Source of the DNA: Staphylotrichum longicolle
Lineage: Eukaryota > Ascomycota > Sordariomycetes > Sordariales > Chaetomiaceae
DNA length: 64,000 bases
NCBI GenBank assembly: GCA_019096155.1
Contig: JAHCVI010000005.1
Location: forward strand, 1,746,468 to 1,810,467
Reading direction: 5' to 3'
Both the position numbers and the translations under genes were made by a program. Below the pieces are notes generated by a model. The model ran no database searches. It was given only the letters and a program-made list of their open reading frames with translations, and was not told where the DNA came from. The first letter of the stretch is position 1. Every line of letters begins with the position of its first letter. Of the stretch, positions 22,589 to 33,900 are shown one piece after another.

Positions 22589-24273
22589 ATGCGCGCCTCG
22601 GTTTTCCAGCTCCCGGACGAGCTGATCCTCACCACGCTCAACCAAACATTTCCTTGCCGAGAGACGCAGATTCGAACACTAGCCACTCTTCTCTACGTAT
22701 GATACCTAGAACCTATCATTTTTCTACAATGCTGACCTGCCACAGCCTGGTGCCGCACCATGCCGAAATTTGGTTCTCTATGGCACCGAGGCCACAGGCA
22801 AGAGCGCTGTCACCACAGCTCTGCTCACTGCCCTCGCAGACCAGCCTGAAGATGACGGCTTCAGTCTCAACTATGCCATCGTCAACTCGGTAGAATGCAT
22901 CACAGCCCGCCATCTGTACGAGAGCATCGTCGGCAAGGTCGCCGATGCCCTAGCATGGGATGCCGCGGCGTCGAGGTGCGAAACCGTGTCGCAGCTGGCC
23001 GTCGAGCTGTCCAAGATGCTCAAGTACACAGCCCGCCCTGACGGCTTCCGCTTCGTCCTCGTCTTTGACGGCATCGATCGCCAGCGAGACGCCCCACACA
23101 CGCTGCTTCCGGCTCTGGCGAGGTTGTCTGAGATTGTTCGTCACCTAGTCAGTTGAAGTTGTAGGCGACTCAAGCTAACCGCCCGCCAGATTCCCTCTCT
23201 AACCACAGTCTTCATCGTCACCTCTCCACCCCCTCACTTCCTCCTCACCTCGTCTGTGCCTCACTTGCACTTCCCAACCTACAGCAAACAAGACTTCATC
23301 TCCATCCTCTCCCTCTCGCCGCCCCCAACCCTCCCCAACACCTTGCGGCAAGAAACCACCGACCTCTGGACACGCTTCACCGCCGCCGTCCACGACGCCC
23401 TCGCCCGCGCCGCCTCCCGCACCCTCCCCTCCTTCGCCCACGCCTGCACCGCCCTCTGGCCGCGCTTCACCGCCCCCATCCACGCCGGCACCCACTCGGC
23501 GCGCGAGTTCTCCAAGCTCCTCGTCGCCGCGCGCACCCACTTCCAAGACGAACGCCTCCTCGACCCGGGCGTGCTCGCCCTGCCCACTCCCAACCTCAAC
23601 TCCACCACCACCACAGCCACAACCACAACCGCAACCGCAACCGCCAAACCCCTCCCCAACGGCACCACCCCCAACCCCGCCCTCAACCCAAAAACAACAA
23701 CAACAACAACAACAAAACCCTAAGCAAAACCAACCCCCAAGAGCAGGAGCGGGCTCGGGGCAGACCTCGCCTCCTCCTCCCGCCGACCCCACGCCTTCTC
23801 CTCCTCGCGTCCTACCTCGCCTCGCACAACGCCACGCGCCACGACCTGACCCTCTTCTCGACACACTACCACGGCCGCCGGCGGCGCCGTCGCGGCGGCG
23901 GCGGCGGGCTCCTCCATCCGCCCGCGCGGCGGCAAGCACCGCAAGATCGCGCGCAAGCTGCTCGGCGCGCACGCCTTTGTGCTGGAGCGGATGCTGGCCA
24001 TCTTCGCGGCCGTGCGCGCGAATGGCGGGGCGCTGCAGCTGCAAGGGGGGAGGGACGGGGAGGGGCGGGGCAGGGGCAGGGGGATGCGGATATCGGGATG
24101 GCGCTGGCGACGCTGGCGAGTCTGAGGCTTTTGGTGAAAGTAGGTGGTGGTGGTGGCGGTGGGACGGGGATGTGATGGACTGTGGTGGGAAGTGGAGGGT
24201 GAATGTTGGGTGGAGGTGGTGAGGGGTTTGGGGAGGGTGTTGGGTCGAGGTGGAGGAATGGTTGGTTGAGTGA
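22589..24273 (+). CDS. ORC5: Origin recognition complex subunit 5 (3' part frame-broken)
   Basis: AAA+-type ORC subunit for replication origin licensing in the nucleus. Exons 22589-22696 and 22746-23147, then a third from 23190. Introns are 49 and 42 nt; the 42-nt one is the shortest here and uses GTCAGT. The N-terminal QLPDELILTTLNQTFPCRE and Walker A LYGTEATGKSA, Walker B-like RFVLVFDGIDR and IPSLTTVFIVTSPPPHF follow the Orc5 layout. The third exon reads to a stop at 23723, but the conserved C-terminus continues in other frames: LLASYLASHNATRHDLTLFS, then KHRKIARKLLGAHAFVLERM and MALATLASLRLLVKV, ending near 24273. At least three indels are needed at 23720-24240, in GC-rich low-complexity sequence. 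A Thr-rich run (23600-23720) separates the domains. Confidence 0.85.
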
Positions 24274-24566
24274 CGAGGATTTTTCCTGTATTGGTTTTTT
24301 TATTGTTTAATTCATTCCCTTTGAAAATCAATCATGGGGATCGTGGTGGTCAGCGTGTGTGGTAGTCGTACAATGTATTGGTGATTAACCTGCGTGACAA
24401 AACGCCTTCTACCCCCTATCCAGGATACAAAAGTCTCTCTAAAATAAACAGCACGCTTAGTGGTGGGACCGGCTGGAGGCATTGGCTCCCGCATCATGCC
24501 CGCCTCGAACCCAAACATCCCAAACATGACCCAAACCGCGCTTGCTCTCGTAAAACACATCTCCCA

Positions 24567-26403
24567 TTACCTGGCCACCACCGGCTGAGCGTCGCCCGCC
24601 AGCCACGTATCCTCGGCCCTCGTTCCGGGAGGTCGCCAGGCAGCGTTGCTCATCCCGCGATTCCTCCCACCGCCGCGCCCGCCCACGTCATCCGACTTCT
24701 TGGTGTCGTTCATGACACTGCTCGACGCAAACGCCGCCGCCGCCGCGCTGCCAGGCGTGTAGGCATGCCCAGGCGCGGACTCGCCCATGGCCACGGGGCT
24801 CTCGAACATTGAGGTGCCGTTCGGCGCGCCATGCACGACAATCGGAGGCGAGAGGGGCTGCTTGGTGTTCAGGGGGAGCAGGGTAGCGTCCCGCCGCGTC
24901 TCCGTCATGGAGCGCGCGCGCTGGTCGGCCTTGTTCTTGTCGTTGCTGCGGTCGTAGAGGTACAGCCCGAGGAAGGTCAGGGCGATGCCGGCGGCCTGGA
25001 CCTTGGTCGTCGGGCTGCGGAACCAGATGATGGCGATGATGATGACAAAGACGCGCTTGATGAGCGACGCGACTGAGTACGTTACGGGCGAGACCATGGA
25101 CAGCAGCACGAAGGCGAGGATGTTTTGCCCAAAGTGGAAGGTGCCGTTGAAGATGTACTCGAGCACCAGCGGGCCGTGGTCGAGCGAGTTGGGCGTCTGG
25201 TTGAGGTCCACGCTGCCGTCCCAGAGGAAGTCGCCAATGATGCCGACGCCTTCGGACCAGAGCCAGATCGGGCCCGTGAGCAGGAAGGCCATGCCCGACG
25301 AGTAGCAGAGGAGGTTGAGCTTGTCGAGCTTGCGGGATGCCGCGTTGGGGTTGCCTTCCTGCTCAGCGCGCGCGGCCTCGTTGAAGAGACGTTTGGAGAA
25401 GATGTTTTGGGTGACAAAGATCATGGCGGCCAGGAAGGCGTACAGGATGCCGAAGAACTGGCCGCCAAAGGTGCGGTTGCCCGAGCACGCGAGCATGACG
25501 CCGGTCGTGAGAGGGATGAGGGAGAAATATGTCGCCTTGGGATACCGGATGTCGAAGATGAAGCGGTACGCGAGGACGGTGAAGAGCGGAGAGAGTCCCT
25601 TGATGGTGTGTACGAGAGACACGGGTATCTTGGACGTCGCATTCGAGCTCAGAAGGTGGCCTCCTATTTGGAAGGCGGCCAGCGGGAGGGTGGTCCTGAT
25701 CACATCTCGCGATGGGTATCGGATCGGGTATTTGAGGGCCGGGATGCGGGTCCTCAGCCGAGGAAATGCGGATGCCAGCCAGGAGAACAGCAGGCAGTAT
25801 GACGAGACGAATGCGAACTGGACGAGGGTCAATGTGGCGGGCTTGTCGAAGGCCGTGAGGATCGCCTTGGAGGAGGTGTTGGTCAGGGCCGACGACCAGT
25901 ACCACATGACGCAAAGCACCTACAGACGGGAGAGGTCAGCTTTGGTCTTCGTCTCGACTTCCACGAGGCGAGGGACATACAATCAGCTTCCACGAGACTG
26001 GCGCGCGGAGCGCTTCAGCGATCTCCTGGGCATTCTGGCTCATGCTCGCAGAGCGCATCCTATGAACGGCATTGCTGATGCTGGGGTGCCTCCCATGACC
26101 CGAAGAGCCTGGTATGGGTTCCCGAGGAGCCCACCTTACCCTGCTGTCCCTCCGGGCGTGCCAGCGATCTGATGGCTTGTTGGCACTGCCATTGCCGTTC
26201 GCGAGGCCATTCTGCGGCCAGCGTTGGCCTGTGGGCTGGCCATTTGAAAAGGCGTGTCCAGCGTCAAAGTCCGGGAACTTTTCCGTCTCTCCCTGTCCTG
26301 AAGCACCGTTCGGTTCGGCAAATGATCGGGTCGAGGAGCGAGACTGGGACGCAGCCCGCATGTGGGAGCCGGTCGAGATGGAGGCAGAATGCGAATGCGG
26401 CAT
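24567..26403 (-). CDS. Triose-phosphate-transporter family membrane protein (Sly41-like)
   Basis: Two exons (26403-25981, 25919-24567; intron GTATGT...TGTAG, 61 nt) give 591 aa. The splice restores SWKLIVLCVMWYWSSALTN. The first ~130 residues are hydrophilic, Ser/Arg-rich and probably cytosolic. Then follow about nine to ten hydrophobic segments of the TPT/DUF250 drug-metabolite-transporter fold. Recognisable family features are the NTSSKAIL start of helix 1, VSLVHTIKGLSPLFTVL and VASLIKRVFVIIIAIIWF near the end of the bundle. The C-terminal ~120 residues are hydrophilic. Related proteins sit in ER or Golgi membranes (yeast Sly41); the substrate cannot be told from sequence. I took ATG 26403 as the first in-frame ATG. 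Confidence 0.85.
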
Positions 26404-27108
26404 CGCGCTGCAAGGCGCTGCGAGACGGTCGAGAAGGACACTCTGGCTCTCGGCGGTGCGGGCGATGCGGGCAATGATTGCAGGCGGCGACAAGGCAATG
26501 GAACGAATGCGAGTGCTGTCGCGCACTGTGCTATGTGATCATGGCCACTTTCTCTGTTGTACGTACGATTCGAGTCCAACACGAGGAGGAAACAATTCGC
26601 GGCAATTGGCGGTTGCACAGCCAGGGCGTCTCACTAACGTTAGGTGGTCCTCACAGTCGCTTGGAGGGGGGCGCCGGTTGGTCTGGCCTAGCCGTTACGG
26701 GGCAGCCAAATAAACTCTCTTGGCGCCGCCAATCCACTGCTGCAGGCCCAGCACGCGGGTGCTTTGCTCGGTGGATCCAGTGCTGTTTCACCGCAGAGGA
26801 CACCGCCACAGATGTTTTTTTTTCGGGAGTCTTGCGGGCGATTCCACACCAAAGGGAGTTAGTTAATGCCAAGAGACTTTTGACCAGCCACACCGGGCGC
26901 CTTGAGCTTCTCAAACTTTTGGACGGCGCGATTGTGATAAGCCCAGCATCTTGATCGCGTGCAGCTCCACCAAATCCTGCCACTCCAGCGCCAGCCCGAC
27001 GACCCTCGCAAGCCAGCCCTGTGCAGACACCGCGCTCATCTATCTTGCATGCTCTAAACTGCCAACGCTACATCCGGATCCTGAGCCCTCGGCTCGCAGG
27101 CAGGCAAG
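26404..27108. promoter_or_regulatory. Divergent intergenic region transporter/CUS1
   Basis: 705 bases between two divergent start codons, so it carries both promoters. An eleven-base T run occurs at 26814-26824. No gene or repeat recognised. Confidence 0.4.
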
Positions 27109-29050
27109 ATGGCGGCACCCAAGATGACCAAGAACCAGATGCGCCGGGCCAAGAAGAAGGAGCAGAAGAAGGCCCAGGCTGAGGTACGTTGAGACCTGTC
27201 ACTGTCCCACAGCAGATCGTCATGACTAACTGCGGCCGCAGAATGGCTCCAACGGACCCGAGGTCAAGGAGGAGGAGGTAAAGAAGGAAGAGACAGCCGT
27301 CGACGGCGCGAGCGAACCCACCGATCTCGAGGTCAAGAAGGCGCCCGACGCGTCCAACAAGATCGATGCCGACGGCCCCACCGACGATCCCCTTCTTGTC
27401 GAGGACGACCCTGCTTTTGCCGCTTACAAGAGCATATTCGAGAAGTTCGGCATGAGCCTGGACGACGAGGAGATCTCGAGGGAAGCCAACGCCGGCAACA
27501 AGGGCGAGGTCTTCTTTGACCAGGACGACGAGATTCCCAGCGAAGACGAGGACGCGCAGCCAAAAATGTCCAAGAAGAAGAAGAAGAAGCTCAACAAGCT
27601 GTCCATCGCCGAGCTCAAGGCCCTGGTGCGGAACCCCGAGGTTGTCGAATGGCACGATGTCTCGTCGTCCGACCCCCGCCTCCTGGTTCAGATCAAGGCC
27701 CAGCGCAACATTGTCCCCGTGCCGACGCATTGGTCCTTGAAACGAGAATACCTCTCGAGCAAGCGGGGTATCGAAAAGCCCCCTTTCAAGCTGCCCAAGT
27801 TCATCGCCGAGACTGGCATCACTGAGATGCGCGACGCCGTTCTCGAAAAACAAGCAGAACAGACTCTCAAACAAAAGCAACGCGAGCGGGTGCAGCCCAA
27901 GATGGGCAAGTTGGATATCGACTACCAAAAGCTCTACGACGCATTCTTCCGCCACCAAACAAAACCCGACCTAACACGGTTTGGCGACGTGTACTACGAA
28001 GGCAAGGAGTGGGAGGCCGACTACAAGGTGTTCAAGCCCGGCGATATCAGCGACGCGCTACGAGAAGCCCTCGGCATGCAGCCCGGCTTCCCCCCTCCGT
28101 GGCTTCTCCAACAACAGCGCGTCGGCCCGCCACCGTCATACCCGACCTTGAAAATCCCCGGCCTCAACGCCCCGCTTCCCCCAGGAGCTGCCTGGGGTTT
28201 CCAGCCCGGCCAGTGGGGCAAGCCCCCGCTGGACGAATACAACCGGCCCCTCTACGGCGGCGACATCTTTGGCATCATGGCCCCCGGGCAACCCGGCGCC
28301 GCCGTCCCCTACCAACAACAACCCCAACAGTCCCTCGCCGCCGCCGGCCCGCTCGGCGAGCCCATCGAGCGCACCCTCTGGGGCGAGCTCCAGCCCCCGG
28401 CCGAAGAATCCGAGGAGGAAGAGTCGGAAGAAGAGGAGTCGGAAGAAGAAGGCTCCGAAGCAGGCGACATCCCGCCCGGCGGCACCGAGACGGCCAGCGG
28501 CCTCGAGACCCCCGGCGGCTACGCCAGCACCGTGCACACCGACATGCACCCGCCCTCAGGCGTCGAGACCAGCATGGCGGGCGAGTTTGACCTGCGCAAG
28601 ACGCGCCGCGGCGGCTTCGAGACGGAGGAATCCTCGTACGGCGGGCCCCGCCAGGCGTACACCGTCATCCCCGAGCGCCAGGGCCGCGCCGAGGGCTTCT
28701 TTGGCAGCGACAAGACGTACGACCTCTCCAAGCCCGGCCACGGCCACGGCCACGGTCACGGCCCGCCGGTGCCGGTGCTGGGCCAGGACGACGACGCGTC
28801 GCGCAAGCGCAAGAAGCCGGGCGACGTCGAGGTGGCGCTCGACCCGGACGCGCTGGCGGCCTCGGGGGGCATGGACAAGGAGGAGCTGCGGCGCAAGTTC
28901 GAGGCGGGCAGGAGGGAGGAGGGCGTGGGCGCGCAGTGGAACAAGACGGCCTACGAGGAGGACCTGAGCGATATGATTGCGCAGGAGAGCCGGAAGAGGC
29001 AGCGGCGGGAGGAGGAGAAGAGGGGGGAGCGGGAGAAGGCGCGGCGGTAA
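27109..29050 (+). CDS. CUS1: U2 snRNP SF3b subunit 2 (Cus1/SAP145)
   Basis: Two exons (27109-27183, 27242-29050) give 627 aa. Component of the SF3b complex that helps anchor U2 snRNP at the branch site during pre-mRNA splicing. The N-terminus is a Lys/Gln-rich helix (MTKNQMRRAKKKEQKKAQ), then an acidic linker. The DUF382 domain (about residues 145-270) shows LKALVRNPEVVEWHDVSS, THWSLKREYLSSKRGIEKPP and FIAETGITEMRD. The PSP domain follows with LREALGMQPGF, PPPSYPTLKIPGLNAPLP and PLYGGDIFG. The C-terminal half has a Glu/Ser-rich acidic stretch (about 28400-28465), a GHGHGHGH run and basic coiled-coil-like ends. Intact. Confidence 0.96.
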
Positions 29051-30145
29051 GGGAGAAGAGATGGTGGGGAGACTGTTTTAGAGTAGGACATTGACGGGGT
29101 TTGGCGTTGAGTTGGGCGTTTTTTTTGGGTTACTTGTATTCACGGCTAACGGGCTTGTGGGTGGGTGGGTGTATAGTACCTGATGCTGCTTCCTATCGAT
29201 TGATGGGGGCGAGGGGAAAGAAATACGAAATACAGATGGTCACATCCATTTTGAGTCTTTTCATGCGACTTATTTGGCGACTTTGATGACACTCTTGAGA
29301 CTTTGTCCTTGATCCAACAGTCCACCAGCTCCAACAACAGCGAGCAAAAGAAAAAAGAATATTGGATTGACGCACTTGCTGCCACGAGTGGAGTCTCCTA
29401 CCCGACACACCGGTCATGCAGGCGGAGGGAAGACGGAATCACTTGGAGGCTCAAACAACGGATATGGAATGCCTGGGTGCCTCGGATTCTATACGGGTTT
29501 TGGGAGTTGGATCGGTGGTTCGGTGGGCACTGTCGTCAAGTTTTCTGCAAATATGTCGACTGCCACTCTGGCCGCGCTTCTTGAGTTTCAACCTTGTTGG
29601 ATAACTCAATGTTGGATTGGATTGAGAAGGCAGTCAAGCAGGCCGGTGGGGTTGGGTTTTGAGAAGCCACAACTGCCGATCGCCCGGAGACAGCGAGTTC
29701 GTTCGATTCAATTCGGCGCCGTGCTGCCGCTTGGAGGCCCACTTTTCCCGGCCAAGGGTGCCGGAGCAGTGCAAGCAGTCACTTCAACCACCCAATGTGA
29801 GCCAAATATGCTAATGTATTCAGCCAAGTTTAAAAAGAGCGAGACATTAGTGATTAGTACCCAGCCGCAAACCGCCAAAAGACTCTAGGAGCCCTTCGGA
29901 TGCAAGCGGCCGGAGATATACCTACTCCACTCGAAATGAACTTGACACAGCTAACAATACCACTCCCCTCTCACCCATGCCTACAACTCTCCTAGTTTCC
30001 AGAATGGATCTATCGTACACGATCCAGTTCAGAGGCTTTTGTGGCAACTTGCGCACTCCGTCCGAATCCCGTCCGTCAAGGTGATGTCACCGCCGTTAAA
30101 AGATGATACAGACGGGAGACGGTTGAAGTCGGCTTGATGGTCACA
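29051..30145. other. Convergent intergenic region, no gene seen
   Basis: 1.1 kb between the CUS1 stop and the end of the Fet3-like gene. It includes both 3' regions. One open frame of 173 codons (29367-29888) has no recognisable protein features and biased composition; I do not call it. No repeat noticed. Confidence 0.4.
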
Positions 30146-32137
30146 CTAGCACTTCTTCTTCTTGGGGGGGGTGGGGCGGGCGCGGGCGCTGGAGCTGGCG
30201 CTGGCGCGGGCGCTGGGGCTGGAGGAGGGCGGGAACCAGCCGGCGCTGTTGTAGGGTGACCAGTCAGTATCCACGTTTCCCAAAAGTGAGGGACACGGGG
30301 AGAAAGGAGAAAAAGAGAACAAACTGACCCCTTGTACTCGGTGGGCGGCACGGTGTTGAAGCCCGTCGTGTCGGTTGGGTCCTGGGTGTTGCCGGCGGCG
30401 TTACCCTGGGTCGGGATGCCCATCTTCTGGCAGGCCGCGAGGTGGTCGGGCGGGAAGTTGTACCCCGCAGGCGGTCGGGCGCCTCGATGATGGTGGCCGT
30501 CAGGCCCATCTCGACGTGCCACTCGATGTGGCAGTGAAAGAGCCACACGCCCGGGTTGTCGGCCTTGAAGCGCAGCACGGCGTACGAGTGGGCCATGACG
30601 GCCACGTGTCGCGCATCGGCGGGTTGCTGGGTAGTTGACGTCGCGGCCGGGCCAGTTGCCCGTCCCGCTGCGGGGGCGGTCCAGCACCTGGAAGTGGTGG
30701 CCGTGCAGGTGGAAGGGGTGCGAGGCCGCGTCGATGTTGTTGACCACATCTGGACGATCTCGCCGTGGTTCACGATGATGGGGTTGACTTGGCCGTAGAT
30801 GATGGGGTTTGGTGTTGAACTGGCCAGTGGTGGCGGCGCTGTACAAGGTGGGCACCTTCTGCTCGATGTAGGTGACATTGTTGAAGCAAGCGCTGAGTGT
30901 AACGATGTTAGTCCACGTGAATCTGAATGTAATCAAGTCCAAGAGACATACCGCGGGTAGCCGTTCTGGTCGAAGCAGAACTCAAAGTCGAGATGGATCA
31001 GATGGTCGTACGAGGGGTAGGCGGGTGCGTTGTTGTAAGGCTTGAAGTGAGCGTCGTCGGCCGGGTTCCACTTATCCACAACGTCGAGCTTGGTGAGCGG
31101 CGACGAGTCCATGACGAGATACCCGGTATAGTTGAGGCCCCATCGCAGTTGAGCATTGGGGTCGGTCCAGTCGCGGTTGATGTCGAGCGAGATCAAGAAG
31201 GGGAAATTTCCATTGTCCCTGTCAATGCACGAGATCAAGACGTCGTACCGCTGGGCAGGCGTCAGCCGCAGCTGGTAAGCCTCCTGCTTCTGGATGTATG
31301 CCGCGTCGTTGGAGATGACGGACATGGTGTGCGAGTCAAAGTGAATCAAGGCGGATGCAAAGGCGGAAAAGTTGATCATGCGAATGCGGTACGTCTTGCC
31401 TTTGACGAAGTTCACACGAGCTCCCTTTCCTTCGTTGACCAGAATGCTGTCTGGAAAGGCAGGCAAAAAGTTGGTGTTGGACGGCGAGAGCATGCTCTTC
31501 ATCAACGTGATGCTGTCGTTGTGGTACCTAAGAGCCTATGAGCACCTTGCCACTTGGGACGTTGAGGCTGCTGGGTACTTACCAATCAGAGACTGTCAAA
31601 ACGTATTCCTCGTCGTACTGGCCCTTGTAGGGGTCATTGGGGTCAGACACAATCATGGGGCCGCGCAGACCATCCGGATACTGGCCCATGTTGTGAGAGT
31701 GATCTGCCATCCACTGTCAGCTGGGCCAAAAAATACCCAAGCTTACTAAACGAAAACTGCCAGTGTAACTTACACCAAAAGGTGCCGGGGCTGTCAACCA
31801 CAAACTGATACTTCATCGACGAGCCAGGAGGGAGCGGGCACTGGGTGACACCGCTGGGACCGTCCATGTCGGAGGTCATGATCTGGTTGACGCCGTGAAA
31901 ATGAAGCCCAGTGGTCTGGTTGCCGAGGCCATTGTAGAGGTTGACGACGACGATGTCACCCGTGGTGGCTTTGATGGTCGGGCACGGCCACTCTCCGTTG
32001 ATTCCGATGACGGGCCGGCCCACGCCGTCCGGGCTCGCCCACACCCAGGTGGCGTTGAAGTTGTATGTGACTGTTGCTGCCCTGGCGAAACCCGCCAGGG
32101 TCAGGTAAGCAAGAGATGTAAAGACCGAAGGGACCAT
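30146..32137 (-). CDS. Fet3-like multicopper oxidase/ferroxidase, secreted (frame broken in exon 4)
   Basis: Five exons (minus strand): 32137-31774, 31703-31583, 31527-30952, 30892-30329 and 30245-30146. Signal peptide MVPSVFTSLAYLTLAGFARA. The three cupredoxin domains carry LHFHGVNQ, WYHSHNMGQYPDGLRGPMIV (rebuilt by splicing), HPFHLHGHHFQ and FHCHIEWHVEMGL, the type 2/3 and type 1 copper ligands, with Leu as axial residue. The order and the CQKMGIPTQGNAAGNT tail are those of Fet3-type iron ferroxidases rather than plant-type laccases. Exon 4 needs about four frame corrections (near 30800, 30745, 30630 and 30470). The last exon encodes a Pro/Ser/Ala/Arg-rich tail ending KKKKC instead of a Fet3 transmembrane helix; the repeat-rich DNA (30175-30240) makes this frame uncertain. 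No Ftr1 permease gene is in the window. A pigment-type oxidase (Abr1-like) is an alternative. Confidence 0.82.
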
Positions 32138-32341
32138 GGCACTGGCTGCTCCTCGAGCGCTGGGCAGCGAGGGGGCGGAATTGCAAGTGCGTCTGTCTGG
32201 TAAGGCCGAGGCAGGCGAAGCAGAGCAATGAACGAGCGTATGGCAGTGACGAAGGATGAACGAGCGGATGGGAGAGACAGAATCTCGTATGTTGGGCAAG
32301 AAGCAGGGCTCGCATTTTAATAACGCGAGCAAGCTCCGGAG

Positions 32342-32920
32342 CTTCTCCTGGTCGAGCTAAGCCGTGACCGACACCGGTATGGTGTTTGACTGCGTTGGCG
32401 GGGCGATCTACCCTGTCTCCTCGGAGGGTATCAAGGACATTGGCAGCCAGCTTGAGCCAGCTGGGTGCGGCGTCTCGTGGTCGGGGGACGCCATATCCCG
32501 TCCATTGTCTTGACCGGTGGCAAGCAACAGCCAAAAGGTTAATGCAGCATCTCGGGGTCGAGCAGGCTCTGGGCAGCAACAACCAAGAGGTTGACCGCGT
32601 TCGCTCGGCGATCAGCCCTACCTGACCGGGGGGTATGGCGGAGCATGGCAGCACAACCTAAAGCAGCTGGCACGGCATCTCGTACGGAATAGTCGGAGGA
32701 AGCCGTAGCTAACAGCTTCCCCAATCGGCAACAGGCATGAGACAGGGGACAAGGGCCAAGGGCCAAGGGCCAAGGCGGCTCCTCGCGGTCGAGTAATCCC
32801 TGGCCGGACACTGACTTGGTGTTGTGACTGTCTCTCGCTCCGGGTCGGGGATCAACCCTGTCTCGCCGGGGGATATTGAGCAAAAATAGCAGCACAAGAA
32901 TGGGGAACTGAGCAACGCCA
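32342..32920. repeat. Three diverged copies of a ~210-230-bp repeat unit
   Basis: Three blocks share an ordered set of words: GGTCGAG at 32350, 32556 and 32787, followed 60-69 bases later by CCCTGTCTC or a variant (32411, 32616, 32856) and then GGGGGTAT/GAT and an AGCA-rich stretch with GGCAGCAC-like words. The spacing between units is 206 and 231 bases. The match extends beyond the core: TTGAGCCAGCTGG after unit 1 corresponds to TAAAGCAGCTGGC after unit 2. Identity is moderate, so this is an old tandem duplication or mobile-element remnant. Confidence 0.6.
32751..32775. repeat. Heptamer tandem repeat (GGGCCAA x3)
   Basis: GGGCCAA is repeated perfectly at 32753-32759, 32760-32766 and 32767-32773, with partial copies on both sides. 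It lies just upstream of the third diverged unit. Confidence 0.85.
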
Positions 32921-33370
32921 CTGGGTAGGGGCAAGCCAACCTGGTATATAACTATACTCGCCGGCAAGCCAAGCCGCATGGCTTGTCAATGTTGAGGGCA
33001 ACGGCAACGTGCATGAGGCAGCTTCCCCAGCGCTTCGTAACGGACCAAGCCATGGAGGCCGAAATGGGTTGGCTTGAACTTTGGCTGTCTACGGCGTTCA
33101 AGTTCTCTCAGATGGAGGGGCTGGGAGTCTTGGGACAGCCAGGCGGGCCGGGGCATGTGAGAGCAGGTGATGTCAAGGTGCAGGAGCAGAAGTCCCGGTT
33201 CTGGAAGAGCAGATGTGGGAGACCCGATGCAGCGGTCGCTTCCCATCGGGAAATGAACGCCAGACAGTTGTGATAGCCCCGGGCTGGCCAGGGAATTGAA
33301 CGGGAATCGAAGATTCCCACCGCCATCGCACATGCATCTCCGGGCCAGACGCGCGCCACGCCGGAATAGT

Positions 33371-33451
33371 CGCGGCTCTCGGCTCTGGATTCCCGGGTTC
33401 CGGGTCCTGGGATCTGGTTTTTCGGTTCTGGGGTTTTGGTTCTCGGTTCTT
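33371..33451. repeat. Degenerate GGTTCTGG-type low-complexity repeat
   Basis: About 80 bases built from variants of GGTTCTGG/GGTTCCGGGTCC with a strong strand asymmetry (G/T on the plus strand). It has no clean period. Confidence 0.6.
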
Positions 33452-33835
33452 GTACGATGGAAGGCCTGGATCGCCCAGCGACTGGCCAGCGGGACAAAAA
33501 AACTGTGGGTAGGAGCGTGCATAAACGAGTAGAACTGCCATGTTTTGTCAGCAACACAGGCGCTGACTTTGGAGTGCCACGGGTGCCTGAATATCGAACC
33601 TGACGTTACCTCTGTGGCTTGCAGGACAGTTGATTGCAGGAGGGTGACATGCAGGGCGGTGGCTTGCATTAGTTCAGCCCCTTCCTGCGGTGCGCTGTTC
33701 ATGGTCGGGGAGGCTTTGCAATCTGATGTAAAACGAAGGCTTTTGTGATTCATCGATTTCTGCGTATGGAATATCGGGGCGTTTCTAGGAAAACGAAACC
33801 CAACACGGACACGAACTGCCACCACTGAAAAGCCA

Positions 33836-33900
33836 CCAAGACACGAAAACACATCAAGACACGAAACACGACGACACGCACGAAAACACGAAAACACCAA
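33836..33900. repeat. Degenerate ACACGAAA repeat
   Basis: About 65 bases composed of ACACGAAAACAC variants, poor in T on the plus strand. It resembles a decayed simple-sequence array. Confidence 0.65.

Noticed and set aside
29367..29888. A 173-codon plus-strand frame between CUS1 and the Fet3-like gene
   Set aside because: Gly/Ser-rich without motif; probably chance within 3' regions.
33285..33312. A tRNA B-box-like string on the minus strand (GTTCAATTCCC)
   Set aside because: No matching A box or cloverleaf stem could be built around it.
32986..33900. A 304-codon minus-strand open frame
   Set aside because: It runs through two low-complexity blocks, has mixed Arg/Pro/Ser composition and shows no recognisable domain, splice sites or neighbours.
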